From NCBI GenBank assembly GCA_028751075.1, contig JAQZDA010000021.1, positions 1-35,762 of the forward strand: a DNA stretch of 35,762 nt, written 5' to 3'. Shown here piece after piece: positions 23,403 to 32,495 of this stretch. The stretch's first letter is position 1. Every line of letters begins with the position of its first letter. The notes below the pieces were generated by a model, which saw only the letters and a program-made list of their open reading frames with translations, did no database searches and was not told the DNA's origin. Both the position numbers and the translations under genes were made by a program. Source of the stretch: Euryarchaeota archaeon Ods02 (GTDB lineage: Archaea > Halobacteriota > Halobacteria > Halobacteriales > Halorutilaceae).

Positions 23403-24931
23403 GGCCGGAGAGAACGGAGGCTGCGACAGGGGTAGCTCAGAGCGAGGTAGTTGGGATTCTGGTTGTGCTCGGAGTGACCTTCGTCTCGATAAGCGCGATC
23501 CTCGTGATGGGTATGCCGACGGTCGACCAGGCCCAGGATCTCGCTCAGATCGAACGGGTTCAGGTCGAGTTCCTCTCGTTCGATCAGGAGCTACGTGAGA
23601 CCGTTCATACGCCAGGACAGTCAGGGGCCTCGGTGAACCTCGACGAAGGTGGTATATCCGTAGACAGCGGGAGCTCTATATGGGTTAACGTCACTCACGA
23701 CCCAAGCTACGGCGGAGCAAGCCCGGCGACCACCGGTCGGGTAGAGCTAGGGGGCCTTCGTTACGAGACCGGTGACTCCGGAGTGTCTTACCAGATGGGG
23801 GGTGTCTGGAAGACCTACGGTGACGACGGTTTCTCCATGGAGACACCGCCTGACATAACCTACGAAGACAGGAGCCTGAAGATGGATATGACGAACTTCA
23901 CAGAGGAAGTTCACGTAGAAGGAACCGGTAGACGCGAGTTCACCATACGTTCCGAGGGTACGGAACGAATAGAGGAACCAGCTGGATCCCTCGCGAACGG
24001 GACTCTGAGCATCACGGTAGCCACGGACTACGATGACTCGTGGACCGAGTACTTCAACAGAACCTTTGGAGAGGACGCCGTGGACGGCTCCGGTGACGGC
24101 TTCGCTAACGTTAGCCTACGCACCGGACCACCTCTCTACGGCGTGGAGTATCTGGCAGGCAGATACGAGGTAGACAACATAGCAGGTGTTCTTCCGGACG
24201 ACGAGCACACACATATCTACGACTCCAGGATCGGGAACGAGAGCCTGTACAACGACACGTTAGACCTGGGTAACAGCGGTGTGCTGGGCAACGTACTAGG
24301 TGGTTCTTCGATAGATCTGCCCGAGGTTCCGGACGCATGCATCCGTTCCGGAACGGGAGAGAACCTACCTGGGCCACCTGAGGATGTAACGGCGGGCGAG
24401 TACGAGGACGTCGACGTACCATCCACGGTGGAGTTCGACACGTCCGCAGGCGACATCTCGGCGTACCTGGACGACAGTCACGTCCAGCTCGGCCCCAATC
24501 TCGAGTTCGATACCTCCGGGGGTACAGTCGAGATACATCTACAGGATGGAACGGATCTGAGGATCCGGCAATCCATCTCAGTGGAAGGGCACAATCCGGT
24601 CTACATATACGTGGAGAACGGCGACGTCGATATAGGTAGCTCCGTGGACGTCCACCTCGAAGACGGCAACACGGAGCTGCTTCAGATCTATGCGTCAGGA
24701 GCAGATAACGTCGACGTCCACGGCGAATTCAACGGTACGATATACTCACCCGACGAGGGGATAGAGATAGAGGAGAGGTTCCGTGGTGCGGCGATCGGGG
24801 AGGACGTGGAACCGGATGAAGGTGGACTGTACTACCACGACACGGCGCTTCGACGAGCCGACGTCCCTGACTGTATAGAAGCACCTCTGAGCAGCTTCGA
24901 AGCGGTCGAGAGGAAGGTCTCTATCAGGTAG
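23399..24931 (+). CDS. Pilin-like protein with C-terminal polymer-forming (DUF7305-like) domain
   Basis: The 510-residue protein has the same N-terminal plan: basic head, GVAQSEVVGI, hydrophobic helix to about 40. A DUF7289-like middle region follows. The C-terminus (about 345-475) is made of short β-repeats such as VYIYVENGDVDIGSSVDVHLEDG and FNGTIYSPDEGIEIEE, then GAAIGEDVE. That fits the DUF7305, bactofilin-like right-handed β-helix known from haloarchaeal surface proteins. Two late Cys residues (near 320 and 495) may pair. It is the last gene of the operon and converges on the broken CAP-domain gene with 16 nt between stops. Confidence 0.76.
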   Translation: MRPERTEAATGVAQSEVVGILVVLGVTFVSISAILVMGMPTVDQAQDLAQIERVQVEFLSFDQELRETVHTPGQSGASVNLDEGGISVDSGSSIWVNVTHDPSYGGASPATTGRVELGGLRYETGDSGVSYQMGGVWKTYGDDGFSMETPPDITYEDRSLKMDMTNFTEEVHVEGTGRREFTIRSEGTERIEEPAGSLANGTLSITVATDYDDSWTEYFNRTFGEDAVDGSGDGFANVSLRTGPPLYGVEYLAGRYEVDNIAGVLPDDEHTHIYDSRIGNESLYNDTLDLGNSGVLGNVLGGSSIDLPEVPDACIRSGTGENLPGPPEDVTAGEYEDVDVPSTVEFDTSAGDISAYLDDSHVQLGPNLEFDTSGGTVEIHLQDGTDLRIRQSISVEGHNPVYIYVENGDVDIGSSVDVHLEDGNTELLQIYASGADNVDVHGEFNGTIYSPDEGIEIEERFRGAAIGEDVEPDEGGLYYHDTALRRADVPDCIEAPLSSFEAVERKVSIR

Positions 24932-24947
24932 GGGAGATGGGGTATGT

Positions 24948-25705
24948 CTAACCTCGGCTACAGAAAGCTTGAGTAACGAAGACCTCGCCATCCTCGTTCG
25001 AGAACACACCTACACCGCTTGTGCGCCAGCGGTCGTCGAGCATGTTGTTCATGTGCCAGTCTGACTCCATCCAGCCGACTACGACGTTCTCCACGACTTG
25101 GTCCTCCGACTTGACCAGGGAGGGTCACCTCCATCAGCTGTCTCTACTTCCTTCCCGTACCAGGTCCGGGCTAGGTTCTCGGAGTAAGAGAGGTTCCCGA
25201 AACCCGACAGGGTTCTGCAGTTCTCCTGGTACCTGATGACGTCCGTCCCCGCCGGATCCACGTGTCCGATGTACCCCGCCTCCGACATGTTCCGCGAGTG
25301 GTTCCTAGCTGTATCGGCGAGCTCCTCCACCTCCCTGAGTTCCGGGGCTCCGTTCTCGGCTCGTCTGTCGTTGACGGACTCGAGAACCAGGGTCTCCACC
25401 CTGGATTCGTCGAGCTCCGGTATATCGGTGGACTCCGTTTCCCCTGCTTGGTCGGAGTCCGAGGAGCTGTTCACCGTCTGACGCTCCACTACCTCGGGCT
25501 CGAAGGAACCGGTCCCATCCGGGTCTTCTTGGACCTCGGTCTTCGTCTCACCGTCGAGTGAAACTAAGAAAAGTCCACTGGGTATCAAGACCACCAGAAG
25601 AAAGGGGACTGCTATCTTGAGAGGTGTGTGTCTATGCTCTGTTACGACGGAGCCTGCTCTTGTAGGATCCCCCCTGTCCCGACCTCGAACGAAGGCAGCT
25701 GTCAA
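24948..25705 (-). pseudogene. CAP/SCP-domain secreted protein, frameshifted
   Basis: The first frame encodes a basic head, a hydrophobic anchor (ending LFLVSL), an acidic linker and the first two-thirds of a CAP domain (VNDRRAENGAPEL, GYIGHVDPAGTD, NLSYSENLART), then runs to a stop at 25079. The missing end is intact in another frame. It reads SEDQVVENVVVGWMESDWH, then an RTSGVGVFSNEDGEVFVTQAF-type ending, and stops at 24948. One missing base in the CCC runs between 25118 and 25127 explains the break; adding it gives about 252 residues. Start is probably TTG 25705, 6 nt after GAGGAG (25712-25717), or TTG 25711, just after the lipoprotein stop. It may be a true pseudogene, a phase switch or a sequencing error. 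Confidence 0.85.
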
Positions 25706-25715
25706 CGTCAACTCC

Positions 25716-26576
25716 TCAGGAGTCCATCGGTATCCTCTCTCTTTCGCCTGGATTCTCGGCTAGATCCGATTCCGCATCTACTCTAACTACGTCTCCGTTC
25801 ACCGAAGATTCCAGGACCTCTCCGTCGTCTCCGAGGTCTTCCTCTACGAAGGACACGAGGGGATCCGGCTCCGGAGCTGCGTCTTTAACCTGCGTATACC
25901 TGAGCTTCATGGTGTCCTCTTCGAGCCTAAGCCTGACTCCGAAGGCGGAGCTGGGGGTCTCTAACCCCGGGGGAGATGTCGTCCTACCCCTGACGAAGTC
26001 ACCTTCTCCCAGATCCCCCAACAGTTCTGCCACGTCTTCGTCGACCTCGGGATACGACGGTGCTTCTCCCGATACAGTATCCATTTTGAGCTCCAGGGTC
26101 TCTCTGTCGAACTCCTGAACCTCAAGTGCTACCATCTCGTCTTCGTCTACGGCTTGGTAGAGGTTCCCCCCACCTCGACGGACGTGATAGACGTCGTACT
26201 CCCCCATCTCATCGACCAGCTCTATATCTTCCTCGAGGTCGCCGAACTCCAAGTCCTCAGGCGGTCCAAAGGCGTCTCTATCGCTGTATCTGGTCACCCT
26301 AGCTCCTACCGGCTCCGGTACGTTCACCTCGGTGGTAGCAAGGACTCCTTCACGGATACCTGAAGAATCAGGTCCAAGATCCGTTGGTATAACCGTTGCC
26401 TGGGGTATGCTCCAGGTCTGATGAGTGAACTCGTAATCAGAGGGGTCGATGCTCCGTTCCCCTGGGTCGAACATATCACGCCCGAACGATGGAACGTCTC
26501 TCCTACTGTGCAGGCACCCCGCCATCAGAGTCATAGCACACCACGTGGTAGATGCTATGAATTCACGTCTCTGCAT
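25716..26576 (-). CDS. Tat-exported lipoprotein of unknown function
   Basis: The 286-residue protein begins MQRREFIASTTWCAMTLMAGC. The twin Arg (3-4), hydrophobic stretch and lipobox LMAGC (Cys21) mark a haloarchaeal Tat lipoprotein, anchored outside the cell. The mature part is acidic with β-strand-like segments and no recognised domain. An in-frame GTG at 26582 exists, but ATG 26576 fits the signal peptide and a TATA box about 29 nt upstream. The frameshifted CAP gene follows within 10 nt, so both were probably one surface-protein operon. Confidence 0.8.
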   Translation of the reverse strand: MQRREFIASTTWCAMTLMAGCLHSRRDVPSFGRDMFDPGERSIDPSDYEFTHQTWSIPQATVIPTDLGPDSSGIREGVLATTEVNVPEPVGARVTRYSDRDAFGPPEDLEFGDLEEDIELVDEMGEYDVYHVRRGGGNLYQAVDEDEMVALEVQEFDRETLELKMDTVSGEAPSYPEVDEDVAELLGDLGEGDFVRGRTTSPPGLETPSSAFGVRLRLEEDTMKLRYTQVKDAAPEPDPLVSFVEEDLGDDGEVLESSVNGDVVRVDAESDLAENPGERERIPMDS

Positions 26577-26600
26577 GTACACCGGTTCATGGTTGTCGGA

Positions 26601-26611
26601 GATAACTTTTT
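26601..26611 (-). promoter_or_regulatory. TATA box for the lipoprotein-CAP operon
   Basis: On the minus strand AAAAAGTTATC is centred about 29 nt before ATG 26576, giving a leaderless or near-leaderless mRNA. Confidence 0.5.
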
Positions 26612-26678
26612 TGGCGTCAAGGAGTCCAAGGTTACAGATTCAAAGAAAAATATATAAATGTGTAAAAGACTCGACGAT

Positions 26679-26694
26679 GGGGGGGGGGTGGGGG
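26679..26694 (+). repeat. G10-T-G5 tract upstream of the prkA operon
   Basis: Ten G, one T and five G lie between the divergent lipoprotein and prkA genes. ACGAT precedes the run. An AT-rich block (26641-26668) lies just to its left. The same G-T-G5 form recurs at 35622-35638, beyond the other end of the cluster. Confidence 0.9.
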
Positions 26695-26722
26695 TATTGA
26701 AACCACCCCAAGGTATATCCAC

Positions 26723-26735
26723 TTACGTGACGTAA
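26723..26735 (+). promoter_or_regulatory. 13-bp palindrome, candidate operator of the prkA operon
   Basis: TTACGT-G-ACGTAA is a perfect palindrome with one central base. It lies 93 nt before the first prkA ATG, next to a second AT-rich site (GTGTATTTATC, about 26738-26748). Such sites are typical of dimeric helix-turn-helix regulators. A related TACGT-ATG-ACGTA lies upstream of the pilin-like operon (16805-16817). Confidence 0.5.
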
Positions 26736-26782
26736 ATGCAATGTATGGTGTATTTATCCTCTCCCCTGCCCACAAAGCCCGG

Positions 26783-26790
26783 GATTTACT
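26783..26790 (+). promoter_or_regulatory. TATA box for the prkA operon
   Basis: GATTTACT is centred about 29 nt before ATG 26816. It supports that ATG, and not the in-frame ATG at 26741, as the start of a leaderless mRNA. Confidence 0.5.
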
Positions 26791-26815
26791 CAGAAAAAGA
26801 CAAAACAGTGATAAA

Positions 26816-28894
26816 ATGAACGACAAAAGAAAGACGGTAGAGGAGATCAGCCAGAGCTACCGAGACGGGGTGCCCGATGACGTCCGGGAGAGCAGGAGCT
26901 TCGACCAGTACCTCGACACGATACACGACGACCCAAAGGTCACCCGGAACGCACACCAGCGCGTCGCCGACATGTTCGACTACTACGGCACCCAGTACGA
27001 CGAAGACGCAGGCCTCGTGAGGTACGACCTAGCGAGCGACGACCCCCTCGACGAAGGACGCAACCGCTTCTTCGGCGACGAGATCCACCTCGCCATCCAC
27101 GAGTTCGTCAACAAGGTCAAAGGCGGCAGCCGACGGCTCGGCCCCGAGAAACGCATAAAGCTCCTGCTGGGTCCCGTCGGCAGCGGCAAAAGCGACTTCG
27201 ACAGACGCGTCCGCAGGTACTACGAGGACTACACCCGGAGGGATGAAGGCCGGATGTACACCTTCCGATGGACCGGACTCTGCGACGTCATCGACGACCA
27301 ATATCCCGTCGACGACGTCGTCCGGTCTCCGATGAACCAGGACCCGCTCGTGTTGCTGCCGCTGGAACAACGCCGCGAGGTGATAGAAGACCTCAACACC
27401 GCGTTAGATGCACCGTACACCCTGCGGAACGAACAGGCACTCGACCCCGAGAGCGAGCTCTACATGGACATGCTGCTCGCAAACTACGACGACGACCTCG
27501 GCGAGGTCCTCGACAACCACGTGGAGGTAGTCAGACTGCTGGCGGACGAGAACCGACGTCAGTGCATAGAGACCTTCGAACCCAAGGACAAGAAGAACCA
27601 GGACGAAACCGAGCTAACAGGCGACATCGACTACAGCAAGATAGCGGTGTACGGCGAAAGCGACCCCCGCGCGTTCGACTACAGCGGAGCGCTCTGCAAC
27701 GCCAACCGTGGCCTGTTCAGCGGCGAAGAACTCCTCAAACTACAGCAGGAGTTCCTCTACGACTTCCTCCACGCCACCCAGGAGCAGACCATCAAACCCC
27801 GTAACAACCCCCGAATCGACATAGACCAGGTGATAGTCGGACGCACCAACATGCCGGAGTACCTCCAGAAGAAGAAAGATGAGAAGATGGAGGCTTTCAA
27901 CGACCGCACGAAACGGATCGACTTCCCCTACGTACTCGAGTACGAGGAGGAAGCCAGGATATACCGGAAGCTCCTCGACAACGCCGACATCCCCGGCATG
28001 AGCATCGAACCCCACACCCTCGAGATGGCGGGCCTGTTCGCCGTCCTCACTCGGTTGATGGAGCCCGACGTCGAGACCGTCGACGTCCTCCAGAAAGCCC
28101 GCGCCTACAACGGCGACGCCGAGGACATCGAGGTCGACGTCGACAAGCTACGGGACGAAGCAGACGAAGCCAGCGACGAAGGCGAAGGCATGTTCGGCGT
28201 ATCCCCACGGTTCATAGGGGACGAGATAGCGGAGGCGATAATGGACAGCACCCACGAAGAAAGAGGGTATCTGTCACCGCTCGCCCTGTTCACGTACTTC
28301 GAAGACAACCTCGAGAGCCACGCCAGCATAAGCTCGGAAGACCACGAGGACTACTACCGCTACCTCGAGCTCACGCGGGAGGAGTACAGGGAGAGAGCCA
28401 TCGAAGACGTCCGCCACGCCCTTGCCTACGACGTCGAAGAGATTCAGGCGCAAGGCGAGAAGTACATGGACCACGTGATGGCGTACATCGACGACTCCAC
28501 CGTCGAAGACGAGGTCACCGGCCGACAGCAGGAACCCGACGAGAGCTTCCTCCGCGCAGTCGAGGAACAGCTCGAGATACCCGAGGACCGGAAAGACGAC
28601 TTCCGGCAGGAGGTGTCGAACTGGGTGAGCCGCCGCGCCCGCGAAGGAGAGGTGTTCAAACCCCAGGACAACGAACGCCTCCGCCGCGCGCTCGAGCGGA
28701 AGATGTGGGAGGACAAGAAACACAACATCAACTTCAGCGCCCTCGTCAGCAGCGGCGACACCGAGAGCGAACAGCAGAACAACTGGATAGAGGCACTCTC
28801 CGACCGAGGCTACAGCGAAGAAGGAGCGCGGGAGGTGCTGGAGTTCGCGGGAGCCGAGGTAGCGAGAACCGAGATGGAGGGAGAGGAAGAGTGA
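26816..28894 (+). CDS. prkA: PrkA-family AAA+ serine protein kinase, first copy
   Basis: The 692-residue protein starts MNDKRKTVEEISQSYRDGVP, as in haloarchaeal PrkA. Conserved blocks are RSFDQYLD (27-34), NAHQRVADMFDYYG (45-58), and Walker A GPVGSGKS (119-126). NANRGLFSGEELLK and QVIVGRTNMPEY (sensor region) follow. The C-terminal 300 residues are helical, the PrkA C-terminal domain. In Escherichia coli the relative YeaG acts with YeaH and YcgB in stress and nitrogen starvation. ATG 26816 is chosen over ATG 26741 because of the TATA box at 26783-26790 and the family N-terminus. The stop overlaps the next start (GTGA). Confidence 0.93.
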   Translation: MNDKRKTVEEISQSYRDGVPDDVRESRSFDQYLDTIHDDPKVTRNAHQRVADMFDYYGTQYDEDAGLVRYDLASDDPLDEGRNRFFGDEIHLAIHEFVNKVKGGSRRLGPEKRIKLLLGPVGSGKSDFDRRVRRYYEDYTRRDEGRMYTFRWTGLCDVIDDQYPVDDVVRSPMNQDPLVLLPLEQRREVIEDLNTALDAPYTLRNEQALDPESELYMDMLLANYDDDLGEVLDNHVEVVRLLADENRRQCIETFEPKDKKNQDETELTGDIDYSKIAVYGESDPRAFDYSGALCNANRGLFSGEELLKLQQEFLYDFLHATQEQTIKPRNNPRIDIDQVIVGRTNMPEYLQKKKDEKMEAFNDRTKRIDFPYVLEYEEEARIYRKLLDNADIPGMSIEPHTLEMAGLFAVLTRLMEPDVETVDVLQKARAYNGDAEDIEVDVDKLRDEADEASDEGEGMFGVSPRFIGDEIAEAIMDSTHEERGYLSPLALFTYFEDNLESHASISSEDHEDYYRYLELTREEYRERAIEDVRHALAYDVEEIQAQGEKYMDHVMAYIDDSTVEDEVTGRQQEPDESFLRAVEEQLEIPEDRKDDFRQEVSNWVSRRAREGEVFKPQDNERLRRALERKMWEDKKHNINFSALVSSGDTESEQQNNWIEALSDRGYSEEGAREVLEFAGAEVARTEMEGEEE

Positions 28895-31179
28895 CGGAGG
28901 CAGCCGACCGCTACGTCGAGCTCGCCGACGAAGAGCTCGACGAAGCCTACGAACCCCCGATGGCCATCGAGGAGTACGTCGACCAGCTGTTCGAACGACC
29001 ACAGCTCGCAGCGCACTCTACCAAGTATCTGCTTCAGGCTATCGAACACCACGGCACACGAACCGTCGTCGAAGAAGGGGAGAGACGCGAGCGATACAGG
29101 TTCTTCGACGACCCCTACAACGACGGCGAACACGCCATACTCGGCAACACCCGTGTCCTCAACGACTTCGTCGACACCGTCCGCAGCATAGCAAGCGGCC
29201 GCGGCAAAGACGACAAGATGGTCTGGGTTCACGGACCCACAGCGACAGGAAAGAGCGAGTTCAAACGCTGCCTCGTCAACGGCCTCCGCGAGTACAGCAA
29301 GACCCCGGAGGGACGCAGGTACACCGTCGAATGGAACGTCAGCAGCATGCACGAGTGGGGGAGCGGAGAAGAAGACAACTGGTACACAAGCCCCGTACAG
29401 GTCCACCCGTTGACGGTGTTTCCCGAACGAGTCCGGAAGACACTGCTCGAGGACCTCGAGGAAGCCGAGGACGACGTACTCCCCTCACGCGTCGAAGGCG
29501 ACATCGACCCCTTCAGCCGGGAAGCCTACGGCTACCTAGAGGAACGGTACCGCCGGAAAGGCAGGAGCAAGATCTTCAGCGCGGTGACGCAGGACGACCA
29601 CCTCCGCGTCAAGAACTACGTCGTGGACCACGGACATGGAATAGGCGTCCTCCACAGCGAAGACAGCGGCGCCCCCAAACAACGGCTCGTCGGCACGTGG
29701 ATGGAGGCGATGTTACAGAAGCTCGACAGCCGCGGCAGGAAGAACCCCCAGGCCTTCAGCTACGACGGCGTACTGTCTCAGGGCAACGGACTCCTGACGG
29801 TCGTCGAGGATGCCGTACAGCACGCCGACCTTTTGCAGCGGTTGCTGAACGTCAGCGACGAAGGCAGCGTCAAGCTCGACAAAGGCATAAGGATGGACGT
29901 CGACACCCTCGTCGTCGTCATCAGCAACCCAGACCTCGAAGCACAGATACAGAAGCAGGCGGAGCTAGACGAGGGGGACCCGCTGAAGGCGTTGAAACGC
30001 AGGCTGGAGAAACACGAGTTCAGATACCTCACCAACCTCGGGCTCGAAGCCGACCTCCTGAGACGGGAGATAACCGGTGAAACCGGCTTCCACGCAGAAC
30101 ACCTTCCTATACTTGGTTCCCGTGGAGACACCTCGACAGCCGCTGAGGAGAACACCTCCAGAGAGATCAGGGAACCCCTGCACGTTGAAGTCGGCGTCTC
30201 ACTCGACAGCAGCCGACACCGCGAACTCGCGCCACACACCCTGGAAGCCGCAGCCACCTACGCCGTCGTCACCCGTCTCGACGACACGCATCTGTCGCCG
30301 GGGATGACGTTGATAGAGAAAGCCCGGCTATACGACCAGGGATACGTAAGGAGAGGCGACGAAAGGCTAGAGAAAGAAGACTTCGACCTCCCCGACGACA
30401 CCGCTGAAGGACGCAACGGCATCCCCGTGACCTACAGCCGCGACGTAATCGCCGACCTCCTCAACACTGAACCAAACCGCAGCCATACCGAGCTACCGGT
30501 GGAGGAGGTTATAACCCCAGAAGACGTGCTCGACGCCATGGCCGATGGACTCATCGACGACCCGTTGTTCTCGGAGTCCGAGGCCAAGGAGTACGAGGAA
30601 GAGGTAGAGATAGTGCGGGAGCACGTTCTTGAGCAGCAGGGGAGGGACGTAATCGACGCATTGACTCACGACAGATACGTCGACGACGAAACGGTGGAGG
30701 AGTACGTCGAACACGTCTACGCCTGGTACGAGGACGAACCCCTGGAGGGAGAACACGGACGCGAGGAAGCAGACCCGCTGAAGATGAAGGTCTTCGAGGT
30801 CGACCACCTCGGGAGGTTCACCGACAGCGACTACACAGACCTCGAACCCTCCAGCGAGGTCGAACGGTTCCGCGAAGACAAGGTCGTCAAGGCGCTGAAC
30901 GTGCAGGCGTGGAGGAGCCGCGACGGGTTCCACACCGACGAGTTCGACCCCCGCGAGATACCCGTGCTAGAGGACGTCGTCTCAACCTACGACTGGAGCG
31001 ACGTCCAGCGGCTGTACGAGGACCTCACACCATCACAGTGGGTCGACCCACCGGAGTCCACGGAGACCCACCGGCTGAAACAGAAGACGATAGACAACAT
31101 GGTCGAACACCTAGACTACACCGCCGCTTCCGCCGAGCTAGCGAGCAGACGCGTGATGGAGGAGGTAGAATGGGACTGA
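28891..31179 (+). CDS. prkA: PrkA-family AAA+ serine protein kinase, second copy
   Basis: The 762-residue paralogue starts at GTG 28891, overlapping the first prkA stop; a longer open frame upstream is a shadow. Walker A is GPTATGKS (115-122). Other blocks are [35 protein letters not shown] and a helical C-terminus. It has diverged strongly from the first copy (NANRGLFSGEEL against [12 protein letters not shown]), which suggests different roles, perhaps as two partners in one complex. Two PrkA genes in tandem before yeaH and spoVR is the haloarchaeal arrangement I know. Its stop lies 10 nt inside the next gene. Confidence 0.92.
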   Translation: MTEAADRYVELADEELDEAYEPPMAIEEYVDQLFERPQLAAHSTKYLLQAIEHHGTRTVVEEGERRERYRFFDDPYNDGEHAILGNTRVLNDFVDTVRSIASGRGKDDKMVWVHGPTATGKSEFKRCLVNGLREYSKTPEGRRYTVEWNVSSMHEWGSGEEDNWYTSPVQVHPLTVFPERVRKTLLEDLEEAEDDVLPSRVEGDIDPFSREAYGYLEERYRRKGRSKIFSAVTQDDHLRVKNYVVDHGHGIGVLHSEDSGAPKQRLVGTWMEAMLQKLDSRGRKNPQAFSYDGVLSQGNGLLTVVEDAVQHADLLQRLLNVSDEGSVKLDKGIRMDVDTLVVVISNPDLEAQIQKQAELDEGDPLKALKRRLEKHEFRYLTNLGLEADLLRREITGETGFHAEHLPILGSRGDTSTAAEENTSREIREPLHVEVGVSLDSSRHRELAPHTLEAAATYAVVTRLDDTHLSPGMTLIEKARLYDQGYVRRGDERLEKEDFDLPDDTAEGRNGIPVTYSRDVIADLLNTEPNRSHTELPVEEVITPEDVLDAMADGLIDDPLFSESEAKEYEEEVEIVREHVLEQQGRDVIDALTHDRYVDDETVEEYVEHVYAWYEDEPLEGEHGREEADPLKMKVFEVDHLGRFTDSDYTDLEPSSEVERFREDKVVKALNVQAWRSRDGFHTDEFDPREIPVLEDVVSTYDWSDVQRLYEDLTPSQWVDPPESTETHRLKQKTIDNMVEHLDYTAASAELASRRVMEEVEWD

Positions 31180-32495
31180 GGAGAGACGTCGACAGATACC
31201 GCGACGTCGGCGAAGAACGACGACAGGACCTCAGGGAGTTCGTCCAGTACGGCGACCTCGGAGACAGCCTCGAGGACAGGATACGTATCCCCATCAAGGT
31301 CGTCGACCTGCCGGAGTTCAGCTACGACGAAGCCGCGATGGGGGGCATCGGGAAAGGAGACGCCGACGTCGGGCAACCCGTCGGTGAACCAGCGGAAGGC
31401 GACGCCGAAGGCGACGAACCAGGTGAAGAAGGAGGGGAGCACGGCTACTACGAGATGGATCCCGAGGAGTTCGCGGAGGAGCTAGACCGCGAGTTCGAGC
31501 TAGATCTCGAACCCAAGGGGAAGTCAGTGGTGGAGGAGAAGGAAGGCGACCTCACCGACCTCGTCCGAAGCGGCCCCAGCAGCACGCTGGACTTCAGACG
31601 GATGTTCAAACGCGGACTCAAACGCAAGATAGCGACGGAGTTCGACGAAGACTACCTGCGTGAGGCGTTGAAGGTAGAGGGTGCAGGACCGCAGACGGTG
31701 TACGAGTGGGCTCGCAGTCAGTCCATCAACGTCTCGCTGCACTGGCTGGAAGCAGCCTACGACGAGATACCACGAGGTGAACGCGGCAGGTACGCGTCCT
31801 TCGAGGATTTCATGGAAGACGTCGAACGCACCACGGTAGCGGAGGCCGTCAGAGGTATGGACCACGTGCCCCTGCGGAAGGAGGACGAACGGTATCGGTA
31901 CCCACAGGTCGTCGAGGAGAAGGAGAGTAAGGTCGTCGTCGTGAACATACGTGACGTCTCCGGATCTATGGGCAGGAGGAAACGAGATCTCGTGGAACGC
32001 ACTTTCACACCTCTCGACTGGTACCTGACGGGGAAGTACGAGGAAGCCGAGTTCGTCTACGTCGCACACGACGTCGACGCCTGGCGGGTGGAGCGAGAGG
32101 AGTTCTTCGGGATACAGAGCGGAGGAGGCACACGTATCTCGTCGGCGTACGAGCTCGTCCACGACGTCCTCGAGGAGGAGTACCCCTACAGCGACTGGAA
32201 CCGGTACGTCTTCGCCGCCGGAGACGGTGAGAACAGCAGCAACGACAGCAGCGACAACGTAGTACCCCTGATGAAGGAGATGGACGTCAACCTCCATGCA
32301 TACGTAGAGACCCAGCCCAGCGGAGGTGGCGTCAGCTCCACACACAGCCAGGAGCTCGAGAAAGCCTTCGGAGACTCCGGCGACGTCGCCGTAGTCTCCG
32401 TCAACAGCCGCGACGAGGTCATGGACGCCGTCGAGGAGATACTCCGCGCAGCCAGCCGCTCCAGCGACAACAGGGAGCAGGAGGCTGCAGTATGA
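31170..32495 (+). CDS. yeaH: YeaH/DUF444-family protein with vWA-like domain
   Basis: The 441-residue protein has [14 protein letters not shown] near 38-50, an acidic glycine-rich linker (60-95), and a C-terminal vWA-like domain. That domain has the complete metal-binding motif DVSGSMG (262-268), then [10 protein letters not shown] and a late β-strand/helix end. This is the DUF444/UPF0229 family, partner of PrkA and SpoVR. ATG 31170 is preceded by GGAGG-rich sequence (about 31160-31166) and overlaps the prkA stop in another frame. The stop overlaps the spoVR start (ATGA). It may recruit or present substrates to the kinases. Confidence 0.92.
   Translation: MGLRRDVDRYRDVGEERRQDLREFVQYGDLGDSLEDRIRIPIKVVDLPEFSYDEAAMGGIGKGDADVGQPVGEPAEGDAEGDEPGEEGGEHGYYEMDPEEFAEELDREFELDLEPKGKSVVEEKEGDLTDLVRSGPSSTLDFRRMFKRGLKRKIATEFDEDYLREALKVEGAGPQTVYEWARSQSINVSLHWLEAAYDEIPRGERGRYASFEDFMEDVERTTVAEAVRGMDHVPLRKEDERYRYPQVVEEKESKVVVVNIRDVSGSMGRRKRDLVERTFTPLDWYLTGKYEEAEFVYVAHDVDAWRVEREEFFGIQSGGGTRISSAYELVHDVLEEEYPYSDWNRYVFAAGDGENSSNDSSDNVVPLMKEMDVNLHAYVETQPSGGGVSSTHSQELEKAFGDSGDVAVVSVNSRDEVMDAVEEILRAASRSSDNREQEAAV

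Noticed and set aside
26741-26815. ATG 26741 as start of the first PrkA.
   Set aside because: The added residues do not resemble the family N-terminus, and the TATA box at 26783-26790 would lie inside the coding region.
28705-28890. Extended N-terminus for the second PrkA.
   Set aside because: It overlaps the first prkA coding end and is Arg-rich; GTG 28891 with GTGA overlap gives a sensible PrkA start.
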